This document shows, piece after piece, positions 34,476-43,933 of a stretch of DNA of 64,000 nucleotides. Both the position numbers and the translations under genes were made by a program. The stretch is taken from the NCBI RefSeq assembly GCF_025961205.1, contig NZ_JAOQNH010000002.1:519501-583500 (forward strand). The letters run 5' to 3'. The notes under the pieces are model-generated. The model did no database searches and was not told the origin of the DNA. It was given only the letters and a program-made list of their open reading frames with translations. Every line of letters starts with the position of its first letter. The stretch's first letter is position 1. Source of the DNA: Azospirillum fermentarium. Its GTDB lineage: Bacteria > Pseudomonadota > Alphaproteobacteria > Azospirillales > Azospirillaceae.

Positions 34476-35596
34476 GTCGAACCTTCATCTACAGCTTTAC
34501 TCCGCCATCGCTGGACCCAGCCCCCGGGGCGACCATCACATTGGACGTCTCCGAGATCGAGGATGCCGGCATTCGCGAGGTGCTTCAAACGCCGGGCGCC
34601 GCTTACGGCGCATGGTCGATTCTCGATGCGCTGCTATCGCCTACCGGCATAGGCACGCCTTTCATCTTCAAGCAGCCGCTCGGGCAAGCTCGTGAAGTGA
34701 AGGTCGCGTTATCGGGTCTGTTCGGCAGATTCGTCGCCCGCGCCTATCTTGAACGCTACTTTGACCTCTCCATCTTTGCCCATCTCGGTAATCGTGTCGT
34801 CGATCTTGATCGACGCAAACGCGCCAAGATCGAGCGCCTCGCGCGAGGCGACCTACCCGACTGGATCGCGTGCAAATCCGATCTGACTTCGCTCACGATC
34901 GCAGAGGCCAAGGGCTGCCACGACCCAAGCGGAACAGCGAGGGCGCTTTCCCGCGCCTGGACACAAGCCGGACGGATCGACCTCACGGTCAAAGGCCGCA
35001 AGGTTACGGTGAAGAGGATCGCTATCGCCACGCGCTGGGGCGTGGCGAGTCCCAGCCCGGCCGACGCATATCTTTCCGTTCACGATCCGGTCGACATGGG
35101 CGAGGCCATCGACCCGCAAGACAAGGACGCCCCTTTCGTAGGCCTGCTTCGCTTGCATGTCGCCAGCATGATCGAACACCTCGGCCATGCAGAACTCGCC
35201 CAAGCGCTGCGTGATCTGACACGGCAGGCCCTCCCGCGTGCCTTGCAAAACACTTCGGCCCGAGCCCGCGCCACCTTGGACAATGCGGTGATTAGCGAAG
35301 TCGAGAAGGACGGCGATATCGGCGGCCTGGTTGGCGGGATCGTCACACGCGCGGGTCCGATCACCGATGCAAGCGCCAGCGCCGTCGATCAGGAGGCGTT
35401 GGCCCGGCTTAACCTTCGTCCGGTTTTCGTCGGCATCGATCGGGATCTGGTCCGCGCGGCAATCGATGGCGAAGCGGACACCATTCGCGGTCGTTTGGCC
35501 GCGAAGGCCAGTCCTGATGACTTTGCGCGCCGCGACGGCGCAGGCGGCTGGATCATTCCGCTTGGCGCGGAAAAACGCATTGTCGGCGGCGCATGA
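34472..35596 (+). CDS. PD-(D/E)XK nuclease-like protein
   Basis: 374 residues, no named family recognised. Residues 129-147 read LPD...IAEAKG, i.e. PD, a 14-residue gap, then E-A-K in a beta-strand, which is the catalytic pattern of restriction-like nucleases. An upstream helix with YLERYF may supply the extra glutamate. The C-terminal ~200 residues are of unknown fold. It overlaps the nucleotidyltransferase gene by ATGA and precedes the ATPase gene by 65 bp. A DNA-cutting effector is the obvious guess; activity is not shown by sequence alone. Confidence 0.65.
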   Translation: MSRTFIYSFTPPSLDPAPGATITLDVSEIEDAGIREVLQTPGAAYGAWSILDALLSPTGIGTPFIFKQPLGQAREVKVALSGLFGRFVARAYLERYFDLSIFAHLGNRVVDLDRRKRAKIERLARGDLPDWIACKSDLTSLTIAEAKGCHDPSGTARALSRAWTQAGRIDLTVKGRKVTVKRIAIATRWGVASPSPADAYLSVHDPVDMGEAIDPQDKDAPFVGLLRLHVASMIEHLGHAELAQALRDLTRQALPRALQNTSARARATLDNAVISEVEKDGDIGGLVGGIVTRAGPITDASASAVDQEALARLNLRPVFVGIDRDLVRAAIDGEADTIRGRLAAKASPDDFARRDGAGGWIIPLGAEKRIVGGA

Positions 35597-35661
35597 CGGG
35601 GTGGCGACAATAGAACATCAGATGGCAGACCGCTGAAGACGGAGCCATGGGGGACCGAACG

Positions 35662-38286
35662 ATGGATCAACAGAAGACTGACCTCTCGAACGAGGCTGCG
35701 GCGCTTGCAGACATACTGAAATGGTCAGTCGACCTGCCCGGCTGGCAGCGCGACGCCTTGCGTCGGCTGTGCGGCCAGACAAAGCTAGAACCTGCCGATG
35801 TCACGGCGCTCGTTGCGGTCTGCAAGGGCGGCACTCCCGCAGCTCCGCTGGATGCCACCCACATCCGTGACCCTGCCGCAAGCCATGCGGTCGTCAACCT
35901 CGGATCCTTGCATGGATTGTCGAATGTGAACGCGCTCGCGCCAGGCGAGCGGCTGTCCTTCGGCAAGACCGGCCTCACCGTGATCTATGGTGACAACGGT
36001 GCTGGCAAATCAGGATATGCCCGCGTCCTCAAGCAGCTTTGCCGGGCACGCTCACCGAAGGGTGATGCCATCCTTCCAAATATCTATGCCGGTGCAGGCG
36101 GCGTACCGACTGCCAGCATCGACTTTTTCATCGGCGGCCAGAAGCGAAACGCGACGTGGAATCAGGGCGGAGCAGTCGATCCTATGCTGTCCGCCGTCAG
36201 CGTCTTCGACTCCCGGACCGCCAATGTCCATGTCGAGAACACCAACGATCTCGCCTATACGCCCCTTCCTCTCCGCATTCTCGCCGGTCTCGCGCAGGCG
36301 TGCCAGGATGTGAAAGCCGAACTTTCGGCCGAAATCCATAAGCTGCAACAGCAAACGCCCGCCGTCCTCTCAAAACCCGAATGCAAGCCGGATACGGCGG
36401 TCGGCAAGATGATCGCCGGCTTGTCCGGAAAGACCAAACCCGACGCAATTGAGAAACTGGCTGGCCTGAACGCGCAGGAAGACGCGCGGCTTCAAACCCT
36501 CATTACCGATCTCGCTGGCGATCCAGCCCGGACCGTCCGTCAACTCCAGACTCAGGAAACCCGCATCAATGCAGTGATCGAACAGATCGGCAAGTTGACC
36601 ACCGCCGCCTCTGAGCAGAACCGGACCGCGCTCCGTGAGGCTCATGGGCGTCTTGCAACTGCGCGAGCGGCGGCATTGGCTGCATCCGACGATCTTTTCG
36701 CCGCGGAACCTCTGCCGGACATTGGCTCGGATATCTGGAGAGCCCTCTGGGAAGCTGCTCGAACCTATTCACGCGAAGCGGCCTATCCAGAAAAGCCTTT
36801 CCCCGTGACAGGCCCGGATGCCCATTGCGTCCTGTGCCAACAGCCGCTCGGCGAGGAAGCCGTCAAACGACTGAGCAGCTTCGAAGCCTTCGTCCAAGAC
36901 GAAAGCAAGCGCCGTGAAGAGGAAGCTGGCGTGGCTTATGACGATTTGCTGGAGGAGCTATCGTCGCAAAGTTTCCCCATGAAGGATCTGCCTTCATTCC
37001 TCGCGCTGATCCGCGACGATATCGGCCACGACGAGTTGGCTAAGATCCTTCGCCGCCAGATCGTCCAACTGTCCTGGCGGCTACGGGCGGTACTTCGAAC
37101 CCACGCAAGCGAGGTTTTGCACACATTGCCGCCGGACGCGATCTCTGCGCCAGAGGAATTGCGTGATGTGCTGGTCGGGATTGCGACGCGGATCGAAGGC
37201 CTGGAATCGGAGGTAGGCTCTCCCCAACGTGCCTCCCTTATCATCGAGCGAGACGGCCTGGCCGACCGGAAATGGCTCGGCGTCGTGCAAGCCGACGTCC
37301 TTGCCCAAATTGAACGCTGCAAATCCATCGAGGCCCTGGAAAAGGCCAGTAAGGAAACGACCACAAACAAGATCACGACGCAGAGCGCCCGTATCGCGCA
37401 GGCTCTTGTCACCAATCGCCTGCGTGGCCGCTTCGCGATTGAAGTCGACAAGCTCGGCGTTGCCGGCCTCGCCATCGAGCTTCAACAGGCGAAGACCTCA
37501 GCGGGGGTGCCCTTCTTTCAGGTGCGTCTCATCAACAAGCCGAGCGAACCCGTCGGCAAGGTTTTGAGCGAAGGTGAGCATCGATGTGTAGCGCTCGCCG
37601 CTTTCCTCGCCGAGCTGTCGACCATCGACGCGCAGTCGGCGATCGTTTTCGACGATCCCGTGTCCTCTCTTGACCACCTGCACCGTGATAGGGTCGCCGC
37701 ACGCTTGGCCGAAGCGGGCGAAACACGGCAGGTGATTGTGTTCACACACGACATGGCCTTCTTGCTTCTACTTGAGGAGGCCTGCCGGGCAACCAAGGAC
37801 CGTGAAGCAACGCCGATCGCCTACCGGCTCATCAGTCGTGGCGCCGACAATTCCGGCTTCTGTCATCAAGACCCGCCAGCCAGCGTCATGCCGCTCGATA
37901 AAGTGATAGACGGAATGAAGGCACACCTTACGAATGTGAAAATCCACCACGAGCGCGGTGATCAGGCGAAATGGTTGCGGGAGGTGACATCCTTCCAAGA
38001 CCAGCTTCGCACCTGTTGGGAACGGGCGGTAGAAGAGGTGGTCGGACCGGTGATCCGTCGCCTGTCACGCAAAGTCGATACGACCGGCTTGATCAAGCTT
38101 ACCATCCTCACCGATACCGATTGCGCCACGATGCGTGAGGCCTTCGGCCGTTGCTCCGCGCTCCTTCATAGTCAGCCCGGCGAAATCAATCCCCGCCTGC
38201 CCTCAGCGGCGATGATCGAAAGCGAAATCAGCGCGCTAGCGAACTGGATCACTGACATTCGTACCCGCCAGGAGAGGGCCGCATGA
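35662..38286 (+). CDS. zinc-hook ABC-type ATPase (AAA_13, RloC/PrrC-like)
   Basis: 874 residues from the ATG with GGGGGA 7 bases upstream; an ATG at 35647 is an alternative. Walker A is GDNGAGKS at 110-117, a CVLC zinc hook sits in a coiled-coil middle at 389-392, the ABC signature is LSEGE near 635-639, Walker B is IVFDDPVSSLD near 661-671, and an H-loop FTHD follows. The C-terminal domain carries R-x3-E (R783, E787) and H836 in a context like the anticodon-nuclease end of RloC and PrrC. RloC senses DNA damage through its Rad50-like part and cuts tRNA. Here it is in an operon with a nuclease-like and a nucleotidyltransferase-like gene, which is not the known RloC setting. Confidence 0.75.
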   Translation: MDQQKTDLSNEAAALADILKWSVDLPGWQRDALRRLCGQTKLEPADVTALVAVCKGGTPAAPLDATHIRDPAASHAVVNLGSLHGLSNVNALAPGERLSFGKTGLTVIYGDNGAGKSGYARVLKQLCRARSPKGDAILPNIYAGAGGVPTASIDFFIGGQKRNATWNQGGAVDPMLSAVSVFDSRTANVHVENTNDLAYTPLPLRILAGLAQACQDVKAELSAEIHKLQQQTPAVLSKPECKPDTAVGKMIAGLSGKTKPDAIEKLAGLNAQEDARLQTLITDLAGDPARTVRQLQTQETRINAVIEQIGKLTTAASEQNRTALREAHGRLATARAAALAASDDLFAAEPLPDIGSDIWRALWEAARTYSREAAYPEKPFPVTGPDAHCVLCQQPLGEEAVKRLSSFEAFVQDESKRREEEAGVAYDDLLEELSSQSFPMKDLPSFLALIRDDIGHDELAKILRRQIVQLSWRLRAVLRTHASEVLHTLPPDAISAPEELRDVLVGIATRIEGLESEVGSPQRASLIIERDGLADRKWLGVVQADVLAQIERCKSIEALEKASKETTTNKITTQSARIAQALVTNRLRGRFAIEVDKLGVAGLAIELQQAKTSAGVPFFQVRLINKPSEPVGKVLSEGEHRCVALAAFLAELSTIDAQSAIVFDDPVSSLDHLHRDRVAARLAEAGETRQVIVFTHDMAFLLLLEEACRATKDREATPIAYRLISRGADNSGFCHQDPPASVMPLDKVIDGMKAHLTNVKIHHERGDQAKWLREVTSFQDQLRTCWERAVEEVVGPVIRRLSRKVDTTGLIKLTILTDTDCATMREAFGRCSALLHSQPGEINPRLPSAAMIESEISALANWITDIRTRQERAA

Positions 38287-38367
38287 TGTCCATCAAACCG
38301 CTATTTCTAATGAATGTCGGTATCGGTAGTTGCGTGTCCCCGCAACCACTTCTTTCTAGGAAAATCA

Positions 38368-38399
38368 ACGGGTTAAGCCAACGGCTTGACCCGTTTTTT
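38368..38399 (+). terminator. intrinsic terminator after the cargo operon
   Basis: 12-bp stem acgggttaagcc/ggcttgacccgt with one G-T pair, 3-base loop, then TTTTTT. It separates the ATPase gene from the integrase. A smaller hairpin gttgcg/cgcaac lies just before (38329-38346). Confidence 0.85.
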
Positions 38400-38453
38400 A
38401 TTGCCTGTCAGCCTTACACAGTCGTTACACACTTTTCGCGACTGGAGGCCGCC

Positions 38454-39764
38454 ATGGTCAGCCACTCAATAAGAGGAGAAAAGGTTCAGGTCTACCGGCG
38501 CGAAAACAGCCGGTTTTGGCAGTGCTCGACCTTTCTCAATGGGAAAAACTATCGGAAAAGCACCAAGGAGGAGAGCCTTGCCAAGGCCAAGGAGGTGGCC
38601 GAGGACTGGTATCTCGAATTGCGCGGCAAAGCTCGGCTTGGTCTCATCAAGACAGAGAAAACCTTCCGGGAGGCATCCGCTCAATTCCTCCGGGAATACG
38701 AGGTCATAACCGAGGGCCAACGCAGCAAGAAGTGGGCGGAGGGCCATGCCATCCGCGTGCGCCTTCATCTCGATCCCTTCTTCGGCGATATGGGCCTGTC
38801 CGAGATCACGGCGGGCACGGTGCAGGAATATCGCATGCACCGGATCGTGACCGCCAAGGCTGGAAAGCCTGGGAAGAATGGGGAACCTGCCAAGCCCGGC
38901 AAAGCCCCGTCGCGCAGCACGCTCCATGATGAGGTCGTGACTCTCCGCCAAGTCTTGAAAACCGCCATCCGTCATAAATGGCTGGATCATCTCCCCGACC
39001 TTTCCCCGCCATACAAGACGCAAGGCAAGATTACGCACCGGCCATGGTTCAGCCCGGAGGAATATAAGCAGCTTTACGAGGCTGCACGGGCCTATGCGAA
39101 GGAGCCGTTCCACGAACACTATAAGTGGAACGCCGAGCAGGTCTACGATTTCATCCTGTTCATGGCGAATACGGGCCTGCGCCCGGACGAGGCTTTCAAT
39201 CTTCAGCACCGCGACGTGGCGATTGTGGAAGACGATGCGACCGGCGAGGAAATCCTTGAGATCGAGGTGCGCGGCAAGCGCGGCGTCGGCCACTGCAAGA
39301 GCATGCCCGGCGCGGTGCGGGTCTACCGCCGTCTGCTGGCGCGGCCCAAGCCGGTGCGGGGAGAATCGCGCCGGGAAGGGCAGCGCCGCCGGAAGGAAGG
39401 GGGCGAGGCCCCGCCGCCGCCGGTGCCGGCGTTGCCGAAGCCGACCGACCTCCTGTTTCCCGGCAACCATATCAGGCTCTTCAACAATCTTCTCGACCGG
39501 ACGAGCCTCAAATTCGACCGTGACGGCAAGCCGCGTACGGCCTACAGCCTCCGTCACACCTATATCTGCATGCGCCTCATGGAAGGGGCGGATATCTACC
39601 AAGTTGCGAAAAACTGCCGCACCAGCGTTGAAATGATCGAAAAACACTATGCGATCCATTTGAAGAACACGCTCGATGCCTCGGCGATCAATGTTCTCAA
39701 GACTAAGATGAAACTCAAACGGAAGAAGAAACCTGAAAGAAATGGTGACGATCCGGAGCCGTGA
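38454..39764 (+). CDS. int: tyrosine recombinase integrase
   Basis: 436 residues from the ATG with GGAGG 6 bases upstream; a longer in-frame opening starts inside the previous gene and is not used. An N-terminal arm-binding/SAM-like region (about 60-190) precedes the catalytic domain: Arg I in TGLRPDEAFNL, the R-H-T box YSLRHTY, and the nucleophile Tyr in IEKHYAIH. A Pro/Arg-rich insert lies before the last motifs. It should catalyse integration and, with the RdfS-like protein, excision. Which att site it uses is not visible in this window. Confidence 0.92.
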   Translation: MVSHSIRGEKVQVYRRENSRFWQCSTFLNGKNYRKSTKEESLAKAKEVAEDWYLELRGKARLGLIKTEKTFREASAQFLREYEVITEGQRSKKWAEGHAIRVRLHLDPFFGDMGLSEITAGTVQEYRMHRIVTAKAGKPGKNGEPAKPGKAPSRSTLHDEVVTLRQVLKTAIRHKWLDHLPDLSPPYKTQGKITHRPWFSPEEYKQLYEAARAYAKEPFHEHYKWNAEQVYDFILFMANTGLRPDEAFNLQHRDVAIVEDDATGEEILEIEVRGKRGVGHCKSMPGAVRVYRRLLARPKPVRGESRREGQRRRKEGGEAPPPPVPALPKPTDLLFPGNHIRLFNNLLDRTSLKFDRDGKPRTAYSLRHTYICMRLMEGADIYQVAKNCRTSVEMIEKHYAIHLKNTLDASAINVLKTKMKLKRKKKPERNGDDPEP

Positions 39765-39843
39765 TCGGATGTCTTCCGAACCGCCCGGCGGTTCGGGGCG
39801 CGCCCCTTGCGGGCAGCGCCTTGGGGGCTTGGCCCCCTTTCTC

Positions 39844-39861
39844 CGGCCTTGGGCCGTTTTT
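39844..39861 (+). terminator. terminator downstream of the integrase
   Basis: Stem cggcc/ggccg with a 3-base loop followed by TTTTT. Confidence 0.65.
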
Positions 39862-39945
39862 GTGTCGGTGATCTGCGTTATACCCCCGCCAAGAGTGGAG
39901 AGAGTCCGCGCATGCCTTGTCGAGCATGCGCGGCGGCGGGGGAGC

Positions 39946-40053
39946 CTACCGGCGCTGACGGCGCGGTGTCGCCCGGTAGCAGACCCGGAGCGTGAAGCTC
40001 GGGATGATGTGCAGCAGCCAGTGCAGTTCGAGGATAATCGTCAGTATCCGCAT
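39946..40053 (-). CDS. possible 35-residue membrane peptide
   Basis: The ATG has a GGAGAG site 4 bases upstream. Residues 2-22 are hydrophobic (RILTIILELHWLLHIIPSF) and the C-terminus is strongly basic (RRQRR), as in small membrane peptides. No family is recognised and chance cannot be excluded. Confidence 0.25.
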   Translation of the reverse strand: MRILTIILELHWLLHIIPSFTLRVCYRATPRRQRR

Positions 40054-40361
40054 GTTTCTCTCCATGTTTCCGACCGCGCCCGTCGCGGCCTTCATGCGGG
40101 GGGTCTTTGCGACGGCGGTAGGCGGCTGCACCCTGTAGGGCCGGAACGGAGAGGAGGAGCGCGACAGCGCTTGCGGCCATGAGCCGATGGACGGCGCGAT
40201 ACAGGAACGCCAGAAGGACGCGAGGGGCGTGGGGCGGATGGAGATCGGAAATATGTCAGGCTGACGGGACAAAATCGAACTACGGTGCTGTCAGATAAAT
40301 ATCCGATCAAATATGGTGAAGGGAGCTTCCCGATAACTCGATAGTCCTAATTCAAACAAGA

Positions 40362-41084
40362 TCATGCCCTGTCAATTTCATGCCGCGCCGCCGACCATGA
40401 TGGGGCGTATTCGAGAGCGGCAGCAGAGAATTCCTGACGCAATGCCGGGTGCAGGCTGCTATGATTCTGCTCATAGTCAACCTTGTTCGAAGTTATAAAA
40501 ACTTTATTGCGACGAAAACCGCTAGCCGTAAGCTCTGCCGCAATCCGCAGATAAGTCTCAGTTATGAGGCAATCCTTTACAGACTGCTTGCCGCGCGTTG
40601 CTGGCGGAGCCGCCATTTGGACACGGCGGACAGCCTTCACATATTCGCCATCGCTGTCTTCGACCATCAGACCCGTGCGCATGATTCTATCGGCAACATT
40701 TCTTCCGTGGCCAGGAAAGCCAAAAGCTGTAAGATCGATTGTCGCCGGAATATCTGTCGCTGTCGGAAAGGCGCGCATCCGAGTGAGAATGCCGCCGATC
40801 TTCTCGGTGAGTTTCTGAAGTTCTTTTGCAGCCTCCTCTTCGACCTTATCTACATGCTCAGTAAATTCATCGCTCGTTTGCTGATTGACGATCAATACAA
40901 GTTGTTGCGGCTGCGCTTCGGCGCGGACGAGCAAGGTATGCGCCGCGTCGATGTCGTGATGCCGGATGCTGTCCCGAATCGGGGAGCGCAGGAGATCCAA
41001 GACGGCGCATGTGTCGAGAAACAGCACCGGCGCGTCGGCGGCCAAGATACGCGCCACAGCGTCGTGGCAGAAAACGGGCGGCAT
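40362..41084 (-). CDS. PIN-domain ribonuclease-like protein
   Basis: 240 residues. VLFLDTCAVLDLLR (residues 20-33) carries the first catalytic aspartate of the PIN fold, SVKDCLITETYLRIA near 170-184 the later acidic residues, and FITSNKVDY near 201 the final strand with Asp. PIN proteins cut RNA and are common toxins; this one is longer than VapC (~130 residues) and has a helical insert. It overlaps the gene before it by one base (TGATG). The pair may be a toxin-antitoxin-like or defence unit. Confidence 0.7.
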   Translation of the reverse strand: MPPVFCHDAVARILAADAPVLFLDTCAVLDLLRSPIRDSIRHHDIDAAHTLLVRAEAQPQQLVLIVNQQTSDEFTEHVDKVEEEAAKELQKLTEKIGGILTRMRAFPTATDIPATIDLTAFGFPGHGRNVADRIMRTGLMVEDSDGEYVKAVRRVQMAAPPATRGKQSVKDCLITETYLRIAAELTASGFRRNKVFITSNKVDYEQNHSSLHPALRQEFSAAALEYAPSWSAARHEIDRA

Positions 41085-41722
41085 CAGGTCTGGTCGTATT
41101 CGTTGAGAATGTCGCGCGCGAATTGGTATTCGCTACCGAGCTTCGCTGCGCGGTCTGCGGGCCATTCGAGTTCTTCGACCAGCCATCTCGCCAGGGAGTC
41201 AGCATCGAGCGACGAACCTTCCCTGTGGGCCTGAGCGATGAAAGCTGCCCAGCGCTTGAAGTCCAGCGGATGCGACGAGCCGGTGGACATGTTGGCAAGG
41301 GCCGAGAACTTCCTGAGAAGTTCGGCAGCCTCGGGCGAAACCCAATCGGTTATCACTGCTCTTCCAGAAGTGACATTCAGAGAAAATGCGCTGTCTACGG
41401 ATATGAAAGGCCGCAATATATCGGAAAATTGGTCCAGTATATTATTGTATTGATCGAAGCTCAATTCGCCGGATTGGCGTGGAACGATGTTCGGAATGGA
41501 CAGTTTTCCCGACTCCTTCAATACGAAGACCCCGCTGGGAGGCAAACCATCCTGATCCAGGGCGAAGGCAAATCCCGTGGCATCTTCACCAAAACCCGCA
41601 AGCCGCTTCTCAGCGTCAAGGTCTCGTCGCCATCCTGCCGGTAGATTCTTCGATATAACATCGATCAGAGCTATCAGCTTATCGTCGGGGCCAAATACCT
41701 CTAGGTCTTTAAATTTCTTCAT
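41084..41722 (-). CDS. hypothetical protein paired with the PIN gene
   Basis: 212 residues starting with MKKFKDLEVFGP, with AGGG upstream. No family recognised and no membrane segment. The C-terminal ~60 residues (LDADSLARWLVEELEWPADRAAKLGSEYQFARDILNEY) form a compact helical end. Translational coupling to the PIN gene suggests a partner or inhibitor role. Base composition is slightly AT-richer than the flanking tra genes. Confidence 0.6.
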   Translation of the reverse strand: MKKFKDLEVFGPDDKLIALIDVISKNLPAGWRRDLDAEKRLAGFGEDATGFAFALDQDGLPPSGVFVLKESGKLSIPNIVPRQSGELSFDQYNNILDQFSDILRPFISVDSAFSLNVTSGRAVITDWVSPEAAELLRKFSALANMSTGSSHPLDFKRWAAFIAQAHREGSSLDADSLARWLVEELEWPADRAAKLGSEYQFARDILNEYDQT

Positions 41723-41792
41723 ATTAGCCCTGCCTTAAATATTAATAGTGACCATATCCTTGGCTCTTTGCCCCCTACAAAGCGCGGTACCG

Positions 41793-43844
41793 CTAGCCAT
41801 GTGCCACAATATCATACACCGGCGCGAGCCTGACAACATCGCGTCTTGGCACCCTTGCCCTTGTCAGGACGGCAAGGGCGGTGTCGGGTTCGACGACGAG
41901 TTCGCCGAACTCCGCCGCTTCGATCAGCGGGGCGACGGCGAGCTTGGAGGCGGGGCTGTCCTGTTCGCCTGCCATGCTCTTCTTGAACAGGTGGAAGGGG
42001 TTGATGCTGCGGATGAGATCGCGGATGCGTCCGCCTTCGCCGAGTTCGAGCGTCGCGGCGGCGAGCGGCTGGTGACGGGCGGCGGCGAGGCGGCCCGATC
42101 CCTGCTGCGCCCATGCGGCGCTGCGCACTGTCGGGACGCCGGGGATGCTGTCGAGGGTCGGGCGGAAGCTCGCGCCGATGCGGGCCGTGACCATTTCGGC
42201 TGTTTTCGGCGAGCGGTTTTGCAGGGCGACGACCGAGCCGAAGAGGGTGAGGTATTTGGCGGCTTCCTGTTCGCCGAGCTGGGCCTGAATGCCTTCGACC
42301 GTCTGTGTCGCGGCGACGACGGCGAGTTCGAGGCTGCGGGCGATGCCGAGGATCGAGGCGTCTTCGCCGGTCGCGATTTCCTGCGCTTCGTCCATCACCA
42401 GCACGACAGGGGTTTCGCCGTCGCGCATGCCGAGATCGGCGCGGTCGCGGATGGCCGCGAAGAGGCGCGCCTTCAGCAGCGCCATCGCGGTGCGCCCGGC
42501 CTGCCCGTAGCGGTGCGCGGGGGCGAGGATGCCGATGCGCCCGCCTTTGAGGGCGGCGGCGATGTCGGCATCGCTCGCGCCTGCCGGGGTTTGCGCCCAG
42601 CGGAGCAGATCGGGATGGCCGGTGATCGTCGTGTACCATGCGCGCAGCGTCGCGACGATGCCGGAGCGGGTCTTGTCCTCAATGTTCGGCCATTCCTCGC
42701 GGAAGAAGGTCACCGCTTCATCCTGTTCCGGGTTGGCGGGATCGGTCTTGCCGATCAGCTCGGCGCTCGGGCCGCTGCGGGCGATGGACCAGATGCCCGC
42801 GAGGCTGTAGCTCGCGCCGCCTTCGACTTTCGCCAGCACGGCGGCGAAGCGCAGCAGCGCGGCGGCGCTGTCGTCGAAGAACTTGTCCTTGGCGTCGCGG
42901 CTGGCGAGGATGTCGCGGATGGTGGCGGCGATTTCAGAAGGGCGGAGACCTTCGATGAGCGAGATCGTGGAGCTTGCGGGATCGATGATCGTCATGCCGT
43001 GCACGAAGGCCGCGACTTCGCCCGGCAGCGAGCCCTTGCCGTCCATGACGATGAGGCCGATACCGTCCAGCGCGCCGAGCTGCTGGCAGAGCGGGCGCAG
43101 CACGCCCGCCGTCTTGCCCGAGCCGGTGCCGCCGGTGACGAGCAGATGTTGCATGAGGTCTTTGAGCGAGAGCGCCATCGGCAGCCCGGCGCTCGGGGCG
43201 AGCGCATCGCCGCGCGCGGCCATCAGGCCGAGGGCGGTGCCGAGATGCAGCGTCGGCGTCTGGTCGCGGATGGATTCCGCGATTTGCGCCGTGCGGGCGG
43301 CTTCGGTGCGGGCGGCCCATTTCGACGCGCCACCCACGGCCCAGGCGGCGGCTTCGGCGCTGTGCGCGGCGGCGAGATCGAGCAGCCTGGCGCGGATCGT
43401 CGCCGGGTTCGGCGCGAGCTTCAGCCGCAGCAGGGCGTGGATCAGCAGCGCCGCGAGCGTGACGAGGCCGAAGGGCGTCAGCGCCAGCGGTGCGAGGCCC
43501 GCCGACACCGCGACCCAGAAGCAGGCACGGGCGCGGGTGACGGCATCGGTCGCGCGCAAGTCCGTTTCGGCAATCTCGGCGGCGACGGGGCGGCCATCGG
43601 CGAGCAGCCAGCCATGCCGCCACGGGTCGGCGAGATCGGGCGGCGTCCCGGCGGGCACGTCGCGCAGGCAGACGCGCTTGACCAGCGCTTCCGCCGCCAT
43701 GCGGGCGTCGGTTTGCGCCGCCGGGCGAAGCTGCCAGCGCACGGCATAGCGTGCGCCGAAGAGGCTCGCCGGAGTCGCGAGCAGGCAGAGAACGAGGCCG
43801 GTGCCGAGGCCGGTTTCGCCGCCTGCCAGATAGAGCGTACGCAT
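41793..43844 (-). pseudogene. coupling-protein-like ATPase, 3' part (split by IS66)
   Basis: This is the main body of a TraD/TraG-like inner-membrane ATPase. Walker A is LLVTGGTGSGKTAGVLRP, Walker B VVLVMDEAQEIATGED, then an AATQTVEG sensor motif. The first 73 codons lie beyond the IS66 element at 46436-46655. Removing the element and one 8-bp duplication restores a 751-residue open frame. An ATG supplied by the IS terminal repeat (43842-43844) is in frame with the remainder, so a shortened protein lacking the first membrane helix could be made. Confidence 0.8.
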
Positions 43845-43933
43845 CCGGTAAGCGCCGCCTTGGCAAAGTAGGGTCCGACGTCTGAGTTTTGCGTGGCGCG
43901 TCATCGCGCGGACGCAAACGAGTGGCAAACGTC

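Larger units (their letters stand above)
39765..40361. other. 597-bp stretch after the integrase: hairpins, candidate element boundary
   Basis: The first 100 bp carry several GC hairpins: gaaccg/cggttc near 39778-39794, ggggg/ccccc near 39823-39837, and a terminator at 39844-39861. A small minus-strand frame lies at 39946-40053. The rest shows no gene. The change from the ICE gene set to a different gene set happens here, so the right attachment site may lie in this stretch, but no repeat proving it is visible. Confidence 0.45.

Noticed and set aside
41748-43871. Very long plus-strand open frame (707 codons) opposite the coupling-protein gene
   Set aside because: Antisense shadow: low-complexity Arg/Gly/Ala sequence without motifs, while the minus strand encodes clear Walker A and DEAQ motifs.
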